Source: Hydractinia symbiolongicarpus
Lineage: Eukaryota; Cnidaria; Hydrozoa; Anthoathecata; Hydractiniidae
DNA length: 64,000 nt
Assembly (NCBI RefSeq): GCF_029227915.1
Contig: NC_079878.1
Coordinates: 10,664,001 to 10,728,000 of the forward strand
Direction: 5' to 3'
Positions 31,118 through 41,300 of this stretch are shown piece after piece. The position numbers and the translations under genes are program-made. The notes beneath the pieces were generated by a model. It saw only the letters and a list, made by a program, of their open reading frames with translations, was not told where the DNA came from and did not search any database. Positions within the stretch are counted from its first letter, which is position 1, and each line of letters starts with the position of its first letter.

Positions 31118-31761
31118 ATGTCGGATATTATAAAACTTTACCCGAGCTTACCGCCGAGTGCACCGGATCATGAGAATAACTAGGGGCACGTGTATCGTTT
31201 GAAGAAAATAGAGGAAATAGAACATTTTCTGAGAAGCGAGGTCAAACAACATGAAAAACTCGCTAAAAAATTTGGAATGCATGGTACTGGATCCATTATA
31301 TGGACCACGGATTGCTCGCAATAAGCGTGATAACATAAGGCGTAGGTATCGCTAGTATGCTCAGTGGGATAGGAGTTCCTCTAGCCGTCGCTATGGGAGG
31401 AATCTCAATAGCCGTTGGATTGGGACAGACTGCTTTAAAACAAGGTGGAAAGAAGCTGAATTATAAACTTAAGAAACACGACTCAATAAGACTCCTTGCA
31501 GAGACTAAGCTGAATTCAATAGTTGATTTGATATCAAGGGCTATTGAGAATGGAGTGATAAGTGACTATGAGTTTAGCCTGATAATGCAAGAAAAGCAAA
31601 AATATATGATGCTCAAGGAGCAAATAAGACAACGTACGAAGAAGATCGTTAGCGAGATCAATGACCAAGAAAGACAAGCACTTGTCGCGAAAGGTAGAGA
31701 TGAAGCAAGGGTTGAGTTGTTAAAAAACTTGCAATCTGCACAATATGTAAGAAATACCTAG
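31118..31761 (+). pseudogene. Helical membrane-associated Polinton protein, stop and frameshift
   Basis: It starts in AAATAAATG context directly after the previous stop. The N-terminus is proline-rich (IIKLYPSLPPSAPD); a TAG at ~31181 and a frameshift around 31290-31340 follow. From 31357 the frame is open: a hydrophobic glycine-rich segment (GIGVPLAVAMGGISIAVGLG), then charged helices with KKHDSIRLLAETKLNSI and a C-terminal GRDEARVELLKNLQ. The last part matches bases 1-69 of copy A. Function unknown. Confidence 0.6.
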
Positions 31762-31783
31762 GGGCACCACCTAAATATTCATA

Positions 31784-31812
31784 ATCTAATGTATATTAAC
31801 AATACATTAGAT
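31784..31812. terminator. Hairpin at convergent gene ends, conserved between copies
   Basis: A perfect 11-bp stem, atctaatgtat / atacattagat, with loop attaaca. Copy A has the same stem at 92-120 with loop agtaaca, although flanking bases differ, so the stem appears to be under constraint. Confidence 0.65.
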
Positions 31813-32082
31813 GGTACCCACAACCTCACCTGTAATGGCATCAATCATTAGGTGACCTTCATATATAATGGTGCGCTTCTGTCTCACTTCGAGGCCTGTT
31901 ATGTACTCATCAAGTATTTTGATAGCCGCGATATCCGAGCATGGCTTGCAATATGGCCTAAAGGTTTGTGTTGCAGTATCTATATATTTTACTTTGTGAA
32001 TAGCAGCGATAAGATCAGATTTCTTGAGAGTGGACTAGCCACGGATACCCAGCTTCTTTGCCTTTTTTTTTAAATCAATCAT
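31807..32082 (-). pseudogene. SAP/Rho-N-like small protein (copy B, one stop)
   Basis: Homologue of 115-390. The frame starts in AATAAACATG context and contains KAKKLGIRG, then a TAG at 32035-32037, then LKKSDLIAAIHKVKY and a CKPC pair. Same length as in copy A. The stop removes all but the first ~15 residues. Confidence 0.65.
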
Positions 32083-32084
32083 GT

Positions 32085-32700
32085 TTATTGCACTACAACG
32101 AATGGTTCCTCGTTATCTGAATCAAGGTGTCGTGTCCTTAGGGTTAAAGGTACCGGCTTGTATTTTCACTCTTCGAGTAGGACCTGCATATAGTGCTTAT
32201 TCCCCTGTTGATAAATGCTGGATATTTTTAGTATACAGATACAGGAACATGGTTGTCGCATAGGTATTGGAAGATCGTAGAAATACGTGTTTATCTTACC
32301 ATCCCATTCTTAAATTTTTGTGTTCAGGTATCTACCGTTCTTTACTGATGAGGTCGTGAACTCACTACCATATAGTTTCTCAATCCTGGCTAGGATACAC
32401 CTGTATTTTTTCAGCCATTCAGGATGGATATACATATCAAATGACATTGTAGCTAAGGGAGGATCCATCATCGTATCTGGATGCACCGTTTGAATACAGC
32501 CCCTTTGGCGTTATGATCAATAATGACGATATCTTGTCACCATGTTTATAGCCTATAACATATCTAGCATCTTTGCCTTTGTTGGATTTAATTGGATCAC
32601 TAAGTACGATATTCCTAATTTGAACCTCTTCAATATAAAGTACTGTCGGTTCGCTGTAAAAATTCTTGGTATCTATGGAGTTATTACAAAATTTGAACAT
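32085..32700 (-). pseudogene. Conserved Polinton protein (copy B, frameshifted)
   Basis: Homologue of 437-1042. From the ATG at 32700 the frame is intact for 86 codons, through the site that is a stop in copy A, then shifts near 32450 just after DDGSS. The rest is recognisable in other frames down to EPFVVV at 32090. The two copies are thus broken at different places. Confidence 0.6.
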
Positions 32701-32719
32701 CCTTTATTATAATAACCAG

Positions 32720-32886
32720 GGCCCAACTAAGGATTTTTACAAATACACCATCCCACCGTTGTACGTTATATACATCATATAGTGCTGCCAACACAGCATT
32801 TTCACACATATAACTAGCCTTCTTCCACAGGAGCATCTATCATATTTATCGAGATCAATCCCACATTCATCACAATATTCCTTGGT
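32720..32886 (-). pseudogene. Cysteine-rich small protein (copy B, start lost)
   Basis: Homologue of 1070-1228: KEYCDECGIDLDKYDRCSCG and CWQHYMMYITYNGG are preserved. The ATG of copy A corresponds to ACC here, and the C-terminal cysteine pair is out of frame. Confidence 0.55.
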
Positions 32887-32930
32887 CTTATTTATTTGAT
32901 AGAACTCTGGTAACTGGCAATTTAGGAATT

Positions 32931-33151
32931 TCCCATACTCATATTCTGTATAATATTAGTATATCCTATTATATATCATTATGTGTTGTTATTGGTATTT
33001 ATATATTATTATGTGTTAATATCAGCATATGATTTCGTTTTTTACTTGTTTTGGGATGAAGGTGGTGGTGGAAATGGTGAAAGCGGGGTTTTTGGGGGGT
33101 AAAGGTGTAGGAGGAGCGAAAACCTGATTATAATCACTCCCTACTACTACT
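32931..33151. repeat. Right terminal inverted repeat, Polinton copy B
   Basis: Inverted match of 19010-19220 along its whole length, ending ..ccctactactact at 33151. It has an extra internal stretch (taataacaacacataatg when read inward from the end) compared with the left end. Confidence 0.9.
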
Positions 33152-33157
33152 GCGGTA
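33152..33157. repeat. Right 6-bp target site duplication (gcggta)
   Basis: Directly follows the right terminus and equals 19004-19009. Confidence 0.85.
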
Positions 33158-35213
33158 CGTAAAATAGCTAAACTACCCTGTTAAAAGTCTACTTTTGGAG
33201 GAAATTTGCGAAAAATGTGTTTTTACAATTCTCTTTCGAATGTGAGACTGAAAAAGATCATAAACAATGGCAGATGTCTTTATTCCTCGAGTTGAGGGCC
33301 ACTTATAAACACTATAGGTACAGCAAATCTATTGGGAAAATACTGCCAACTATGGCCTATGGAATGCCTGAAATTTTAGTTTTTGGCTTGCAAAAAGTTT
33401 TAACTTTTAAACAAACTTATACCAATCCTCTGAAGCCGTTGGCAAGGACGGGGAATTCCTGTGATTTTCCTCTGTGACGTTTTTTTTTAGGAAATTTGAC
33501 ATTGGTTGATGTATTGATTCTTTTTATGTATTTACCCCAACCAGGGATGTATATCACACAAAGAGTAACATCTTTTTAAGAACAGTAGAACAATTGAAAT
33601 CATGCTTGATCCGTAAAAAGGTGCCTTAACCCAACTCAATCTCGTCCCCCAGGGGTCCTTGCCTTTTTGACATCAGGAAACAAACCCTGGAAACGAGGGT
33701 GAACCCAACCTAATTTTTTTTTAAAGATGCAAGTGTTATTATCAGTTGGTCTTGCCGTTCAGTTCACAAAAGTGGAGTCATTTCTCCAAACTTGATAATG
33801 GCTATTCTATTCTAGAATGGCAGGGATAAGCAGCGGGAGACTATGCAGCCTACACCTCTCACTTAGCTCTCATTAGAGACCTTTCAAATGTATATTCAGA
33901 GAAAGTATAATCAGACCAGAAAAGTTGTTCTTTTATAAAAATCTATGCAAAAAAGTGTTATGAGAAAAAAAATGACGGATAAGTCCCTAAATTTTTCCAA
34001 CCAACCAATCCAGCTTCGTTTCCAGAGCTCTTTCTTAATTTTTGATTTCGCACCGTCGTCAGTTAAAAAGGTCTTAGGAACAGATTGAGCAAAATCCTAC
34101 TTTTGTTAGCTATCACAGCACATTTTAAGAGGGTCTTAAAAACGCTATAGACACTGGGACCGAGGTTGCAACACATTTTAGTCGGCTTTTTTGATCCATC
34201 ATACTATAATCCATCCAGTTAATGTAAACAGCGTGGTATTGTCTACCATTTTACCCGTCTTGTAGGAGAAAAGGGGTAACACTTTTTTTCGGAAGATTTT
34301 ATCACCCATTTCAATTTATTAATCTCCCCCTTCTATGTTAAAATATCGAAAAGTTTGCATCACCCCTTTTACTAGACCCCCCCCCCCCCCCCGTTCCCCT
34401 TAATTATATAGATTAAGAATCTTCAGTACGATTGAGAAATAAAAAAAATGACATTTTCAACAAAAAAATCAGAATTTATTAAATCTACTACAAGTCATTA
34501 ACACCCTTCCCGCATGTAAAGACCCCCTTCTCCCTCCCTCTCTTTCTCTCCCGCAGGACTGAGAACTAGAATGGCGTCTAAAATATTTATTATGTTTTCG
34601 TTATTTCAATATAAAATGTAACGAAAAAAGAAACGAGACGCGGATGAAGAACTTTTACTTCGTCATTTTCGTAACTCATTATATACAACATCAAGTAAAG
34701 TTTCTCCTCATTTCTTCTAAACATGCAATCGCCTGCTGGCTCAACTCTGGATGGGGATGTTCAAGAAGAGAGTTTTTCTGAAGTGAAAAAAATTGTTCGT
34801 ATGAAATGGCACCACTGTGAAAACACAATTCAGAAAAAGGCACCTTTTCAGTCAACCTTGTCCCCAAGGCCTCTTGTATCCTTTCTGATACAAGATGTCA
34901 GAATATCACTAAGGAAACTTAACCTCGTTTGCAGAACCTGCTGGTTAAAAAGAATTAACTTGCGACTATGCCCTACACGAAAAGCAGTATTTGCCACACT
35001 CAGTTAAATTATCACACATCGTTTATTCATAACCTACCAGGATTTCAGCAAGGTGTTGTGTCGCATTTCTTGTTGTTTGCCTCCATACCTAAAAATATTA
35101 AAATTTGTTTTTTTGTTTTTGTTGAAAACATTTTTCTTTGAATGGAACTGTCTTTCTTGTTTTGAGCAACTTTTAGTCGTAGTTTGGTGTTACCCTAATG
35201 CGTGTTAATTTTA
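33158..35213. other. Intergenic region, no supported gene
   Basis: The first ~30 bp continue the dispersed repeat that was the Polinton target (actaccctgttaaa). A run of 16 C lies at 34377-34392. The open frame at 34723-35007 begins with ATG but has no coding character or splice context. Confidence 0.55.
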
Positions 35214-35546
35214 CTATCGTTGAGTATTTTCGCTATCGTAGTTATAAAATGTCGTCGAAGCGATGTTAAAAAGTAAAATTTTGTATTTAAAAGGATCTTC
35301 TAAACAGACCTTTTGCGGTTCCCTGCTCTCCATATTAATGTCCTTCACCAATGTCCACTGGCCAGGATGCGGTTCTTGATGGGTGGTACTATCATTTCCA
35401 ATCACAGTAGATGCACCCAACGCCATTATTTCCGCACGAGTGGATCGTCTTGTCATGTTTTGTTGTTCATAATGCAACACAACAGGGCCCTTTGATTGAG
35501 GTGAAACAGTTGAAGTTCCAATATTATTTGTTTCATCGACACTCAT
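35214..35546 (-). CDS. Possible first coding exon of an unknown gene
   Basis: The ATG opens a 110-codon frame with a composition like real protein (MSVDETNNIGTSTVSPQ, then TRRSTRAEIMALGASTVIG). The sequence after about residue 79 is poor, and a weak donor (AAAAG|GTCTGT at 35309/35310) would end the exon there. No downstream exon was found. It lies downstream of the nuclear receptor on the same strand. Confidence 0.3.
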   Translation of the reverse strand: MSVDETNNIGTSTVSPQSKGPVVLHYEQQNMTRRSTRAEIMALGASTVIGNDSTTHQEPHPGQWTLVKDINMESREPQKVCLEDPFKYKILLFNIASTTFYNYDSENTQR

Positions 35547-35595
35547 TTTTGCCGTGTTGTATAATCAATTATACGTCACGTAACACTTATAGTTC

Positions 35596-35886
35596 TGTAG
35601 ACGTCACTACCATAAGACGGCATTACAATAACACTGTCATAAGACGTCACTACCATAAGATGGCATTACCATAACACTGTCATAAGACGTCACTACCATA
35701 AAACGGCATTACCATAACACGTCACTACCATAAGACGTCATTATCGTAACATTTCACTACCATAACACGTCACTACCATAAGACGTCATTATCATAACAC
35801 ATCACTACCATAAGACGTCATTATCATAACACAACACTACCATAAGACGTCATTATCATAACACGTCAATACCATAAGACGTCACT
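35596..35886. repeat. Minisatellite of ~31-33 bp with repeated ACGTCA half-sites
   Basis: About nine imperfect units of the form gtcactaccataagacg(t/g)cattatcataacac. Almost every unit contains gacgtca or acgtcac, the half-site recognised by CREB/ATF-type bZIP factors. The unit itself alternates two shorter related modules (actaccataagacgtc and attatcataaca). Confidence 0.8.
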
Positions 35887-35889
35887 TTT

Positions 35890-36885
35890 CTTTTTAATTT
35901 CATGGTAATTTTGTTCAGTTCAATATTTCTTATGCAAAATATATTTTGAAAACCCGAGGAACGTGAATCCAAATTTCAGTAATCCTCGACAAACTAATAC
36001 TTCACAGTGACACTAACGCATCCCAACCAAGTCGTCGTTTCCAAGGGGAGTAAAGGCGACATTTCAGCTGTAGAGCTAAGTATGTTTAGAACTGAACTAC
36101 CGATATCGGGGAAACCTCCTGCGAGGCGGGGTTTTTTAAAATCCTTAGGATATCTAGAGTCCACATTAAAGCCAGATTGGCGACGTAAGTTTTGTCCAGG
36201 CTATTGTTTATATAAATTTTGCCACATTTTAAGACTCAAAATAAATTTTACCATGAACAACACGCCGAAAGAAGAAGTAATATTATTTGTCAATATTTTA
36301 TGCCGTTCGATCGTCAATTAATATATCCATACAGAAAAGTTATTTACATATTTTACAGAGTAGCTACACAGCCGAATCTCTACTGGGCGAAATATTCCGG
36401 ACAAAATAAGCTTTTTTAATTTTGCTGATCGTGTTTGAATTGACTCTTTAATACAACAATTAATTTTCGCACAAAAAGCGTGAGAGTTTCAATAAGTTAC
36501 AGTAACAGTGAATATTTAACCAAATGGTGACTAAGCTTCGAGGTGAAATCATTCGATACAATACACATGAAAAATTTCGCCAACCACAAGCAGAATTTTT
36601 GCTTATTTTGATCCTAGAATTTAACTATAAAATAAAAACATTAAGTGTCGCTAAAAAGAATATTAACAAGTTCCAGCCAGCGAAAATTATTGATACATCT
36701 CTTGTGTAGAGGTTTCTTGTTCTCCTTGAACACTGTCTCTGTGTCAAGATTAATACGAACCACGTATTGTTTAAACAGAACTATTTGAGTGTATAGTACA
36801 TATAAATTCCATATTGCTTCTTTTAAAAACTGTATGTACAAATTTAGAAATTATTTTGATTGCATGTGAAATAACGGCACGGCTA
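35890..36885. other. Intergenic region downstream of the nuclear receptor
   Basis: AT-rich, with short open frames on the plus strand (36007-36321, 36524-36709) that have no recognisable content. The 3' UTR of the receptor gene should extend into its right end. Confidence 0.5.
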
Positions 36886-38382
36886 TTACAGCCGCTGCTT
36901 AGCTTCGAGCATTTCAATGACCAAATCCGACAAGTTCGATTCACTTGAATTGTTCATTTTCATTGTATATAAATATTCTATGACTTGATTAACCATGTAT
37001 TTCAGTTGAGGAAGTATTAACACAAGCTTTGCAAATTTTTGCGGATTTTCACGATGGCGACTGTTTGTGTAGTATTGAAGAGTGGATGAAAATGTTGTGA
37101 TCAAATCGTTCACTTTTTCAGGCCCAGCTAAACTACTTGATTCTAAACAAAAAACATGTGGAATTATATGAAATTTTTCTGTTTTTGCAGTTACGCACTT
37201 CATACACCAGTTAAATACACACTAAATCTTACTAGTGATATTCTTTGAAAACTTCTCTCCCTCCTTCCTTTTTGCGGACAAATAAAACAAGTAAGATCGT
37301 TATAAAGAATAATAAAAAAGTGTGACACTCACCAGCGTTCGTGAGACTGATAGCTTTTAGACAAGCAATCTCCTCTTCGTCCATATTGTATTTTTTTGCT
37401 CGATTTGCCAAGGAAAAAATTTGACAATATATATTCTCACAACCAAGTTCTCTGGCTTCATTGTACGTTATGGAAAAGAATTTTGAAAATTTTATAGCCT
37501 CTTCAACATACACCGAATGATACACCCAATTTAATGCGAGCAAATCCACCCACGCTGCTTGTAATAATATAGCCTGGTCGCTTATGACCAGATTGCAATA
37601 GCCTGGCAGCTGTTTTGCCCAGTCTATTATGTGAACCAGCTGTTGGTCGACCGTCCAACTAAATTTCTGAGTGAGAGTTCTCGTTTCAATGGTACAATCT
37701 TCAGGCTTCAAATACAACTCCGCATGAAGAGAGGTTAAACTTTGAATAGCATTTTCGATCTCAATTTCTTGAGCATTCGTAGAACTTTCAACAAAACCTT
37801 CCGGACTCGATTTATCAGATTTTCGACGCGGTTTTTGTTGCTTTTCTTGTTTTGGTCTTTTGATTTTGTTGCCAAGAACTAAGGTGAAAAACAAAAATCG
37901 TCAAAACTAAGATTTCTCTTTTGCAACTGACATGGTAATAACATTTGAAGTGCCTAACATTGAGCTAGATATCCTAACCTCCGTCAGCCGTTAATGTCAA
38001 ACAAAAAATACGTACATTCTTTCGACATGCCAACGTCGTGGCATTTCTTTAACCGACAGGCTTGACAACATTTCCGACTCATACGATCGATCGTACAATT
38101 ACTTGATGCTGGACATTTGTAGTTTAAGTCTTTCGACTGCAGGCTTCTTTTAAAAAACGCTTTACACCCCTCGCATGCAGGCACACCGTAGTGGTATCCA
38201 GACGCCCGATCCGTACACACTACACATAAGAAGGCTTGGTCGTGCTTGTTCGATTGTAAACGGCTTTGTAGGTTTGCACGGGGTTGAGGTGGGCGTTCAC
38301 TTTCTACTTTCACTTGTTCTTCTATCTTCACTTCCATTTTCTCTAAGACGGGCATTGCAGTGTGCGATGCTTCTGAATCCAT
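36886..38382 (-). CDS. Nuclear receptor, NR3/ERR-like (candidate cnidarian NR3E)
   Basis: Three exons on the minus strand: 38016-38382, 37333-37878 and 36886-37142. Splice sites are GT/AG, phases agree, and the sum of 1170 nt gives 389 aa. Residues ~53-118 are a C4 zinc-finger DNA-binding domain: CVVC at 53-56, CEGC at 70-73, second finger cysteines at 90, 96, 106 and 109. The P-box CEGCKA is the estrogen-receptor type, which reads AGGTCA half-sites. Basic hinge [15 protein letters not shown]. The ligand-binding domain has [21 protein letters not shown], the helix 3-5 signature, with ERR-like flanks ([31 protein letters not shown]). The C-terminus has an AF-2 helix ([12 protein letters not shown]). 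Acts in the nucleus as a DNA-binding transcription factor. Assignment to NR3 is from motif resemblance; ligand unknown. Confidence 0.85.
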
Positions 38383-41300
38383 TATTTATCGCGATCTAAA
38401 ATCAAGTCGAACTTATCAGCTTATTCTTACTTAACAAGACGAACCGTCTAAGAGTTTTAATTGGAATACATTGATTAAACAAGGCAAAAAGCTTCATTTG
38501 CAGTAACATCTGATGAAGTAGTAATAATTATTAGTTAACATGGCTGGCACAATTACATTGATTAAATTTCGACGACGGTATTCAAGTATTTTTCGAAAAA
38601 TACAGTGAGAAATAACTTAATACAGTGAGAAATAACAAATATTAAGCTTAGAAATAAAACAACGACAACATCAACACTACCACCACAACCGCAACCGCCA
38701 CTGCCATTACAACAATAACAACAACAGTATATATTGGTTAGATCATAACACAGAGAACTAGACAATACCATGCACTTGTCAAACACATTAAATAAAGGAC
38801 AACACCCGCAATAAAAAACAAGGAGAAAATCTTGTTCTGAATTTCTTATTTCTTTACTTATTATTTAATAAGAAAACAAAGATTAAACTAAAAATGCATT
38901 TTCGTCATCAAGAAATAAATTTGTCATTCAAAGAATAGGTATGATGCAGTAAATTTTTTTTAAAAAATAGTTTTCTTACATTTTAAAAGACATGTATCTA
39001 TTATTCTTTTGATATCTTATCTATGAGACTTGTTCGTACCTATAACACGACGCATGGTAACGTTGTTAACAGAGTTCTTTTATTGTTTTTGTTTTAAAAA
39101 ATTATAAAATAAAATTAGAATGAGACATTACTTGAGTCTCAAAGTCGACAAATTAAAGACGATATTTTTTATATTTTTATCCCTTATAACACATTCATAA
39201 CACAATGAAAATAATATCGAAAACAAACAGACGACTAAAGGTCAGGAATAAAGACAAAAAAAAACAATTTTTCCACACATGCAAAAAATTGTCACAAGAA
39301 GAAATATTAAAATTTCGAAAAAGGAAATCATTAACACACAGTCAAAAGTAAGCGTGCCGAATTTGAGAAAAAAAATAACACAACAATAACAAAAAGTACA
39401 CTAAACTTGACATTTAGAAACAATTAACAAAAAGTAAGACTAAAATTTTATTTTGATAGGCAACCATCCAATAAGAGTTTAGTTTTGTACGTTCAAGCAA
39501 TAATATTTTAAAAGGATTGTAATAGTAATCTCCTTCATTACCTCACCGGTATTAAAAAAAAGATTTTTTTTTAATTTTTTAAGTATAGCTGTTAAATAAC
39601 TAGCTAATGTTGATATTATCGAAAAGAAAAGTAAGTAAGTTTTCGAGTTCCTAGATGCTTATTAAAAACAGTGTTTGGTCACTCATTAATTGTATTTTCA
39701 AAGAATTTTAAACTTATCAGCACAAACATAAGAACGTCTCATGATATTCTCGATGTTCGCTGTTCTTAAAAACGTTCTAATCAAGTCAACACATGTTTAA
39801 AGGCACTATAATCCAAGTAATTTATTAGCACCCATAAAACATAACGTCCACATACCTTTTAACGCAAAAAACGTGTTCTCAATTTTCAACCTCCCACTTT
39901 CTGTGAAAAGCCAACAAAAAGTTAATACAGGCTACTGGCTTCTAAATATTCCCAACTGATTTTTGTTTCAATGAAGAAGTCTAATGACATCAAGTTATAG
40001 GTCATTGTATAATTAATCAAAAGAAAAGTAATTAAAGTAACATGGCATCCTTAACTATGCGTGGGGTTCCTTACACGTTGCCAAGGTAACCAGAAATAAC
40101 AAGATAATGTGATCGGGTTTGCAGCAAAAAGTGGTCGCGGTAATACATGGAATAAAACTAGGCGCTCATGTTGGGCGGAGAATGTGGGGTTAGGCGACGT
40201 GAATATAAGTTGCAGGCCGAGCTTATTCTGATGCTTTTTGATAAAAATCATTTCATTTTGCTGGTCAGGGAGGGGGGGGGGGGTGTGAAGGGGGTACCGT
40301 TGCAAATAGCGCGGGAAAAATATTTTTAACGAAAAACTAAGCTCTCCCTGTGCTGATTGTGGCATATAGATTTTTTAAAGCTTTTATTTGAATAAGAAAC
40401 ATATGCATTGCGGTAATTCCTACAACATACTTATTACATATTATCATTTATCTGCATTTTGCGTCACGTTGGACTCTGTAATTGCTTTGGTTTAAAAGGA
40501 AGAAACTTTATCGAAATAAATTTTCAAGCTCCATCTTTATTCTAATACAAAACCACTGAAAGGTCTCAAGAATATTCTCTATCGTAGATGATTGATTTCC
40601 CAAGCTACGATGTAACTTTATTTTCGGTGTCCAGTATTATAATCCATTGGATGTTTAAATGCTTCAAAATTTTGAATTATTATGTGGGTCAGATCTTGCC
40701 TCATTTAACCAGGTCAAAAATGAGTAATACTAACTCAATTAATGCTTCTTTATATTCAATATCATTACATTAAAATAGAACTAATGAATCACCATGGCAA
40801 CCCACCCCCAAACCATGGTAACACGCCTTCGAAAGATAACAACAAAAACTCATGTGTAGGCATTATGTAAATTAGCTGGTATTACATTAAATTATTTTAA
40901 TTCGATAAACCAGAAGTTATTTTTTCCACAATTTTGAAATGTTTTCGAAATCTCATCATTAAAATCAGACAAAGCAAAAAAATTATGTTAATAGTTTTTG
41001 ACCTCGCATGGTTTTAAAGTATATTTATGTACCAAATCAGGCTCTTAGACCAAATATAGCACTACTGGGATATTACCATATAAGGTAATCGAACAAGAAC
41101 CACAAAATAATCGAAGAAATGGTTGACTTATCATTCCAGGTAAAAAACTCGAGAATCGTGTAAGTGACTTTCGAGTATCCTACCTCGAATAGTCAACCCA
41201 CCAAATTTAAAAACGACAAGAAAACCCGGATCAGCTTAATGATCACGGAAAATCTACAAATCATTTTGATCGATGAGCGTGGTTTATAATACATATCTTA

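Larger units (their letters stand above)
19010..33151. mobile_element. Polinton/Maverick copy B, 14.1 kb, complete ends, decayed genes
   Basis: Terminal inverted repeats of about 210-220 bp start with agt triplets and are flanked by the 6-bp duplication gcggta. Inside are the diagnostic Polinton genes: protein-primed family B DNA polymerase, retroviral-type integrase, A32-like packaging ATPase, double-jelly-roll-type major capsid and a penton-like protein. HNH, BRO-like and several small genes accompany them. Nearly all large genes carry stops or frameshifts, and an internal inversion splits the integrase and the capsid gene tail. It is therefore non-autonomous today, though the intact ATPase, HNH and BRO-like frames suggest fairly recent decay. 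Confidence 0.95.

Noticed and set aside
19010-33151. Adenovirus-type cysteine protease expected in Polintons
   Set aside because: No frame shows its motifs; it may be lost or beyond recognition, so it is not annotated.
34723-35007. ATG-initiated ORF of 94 aa
   Set aside because: Composition and motif content do not suggest protein, and no splice signal or homologue is apparent.
35596-35886. CRISPR-like array of regular repeats
   Set aside because: Units are continuous degenerate repeats with no unique spacers and lie in an animal-type genome.
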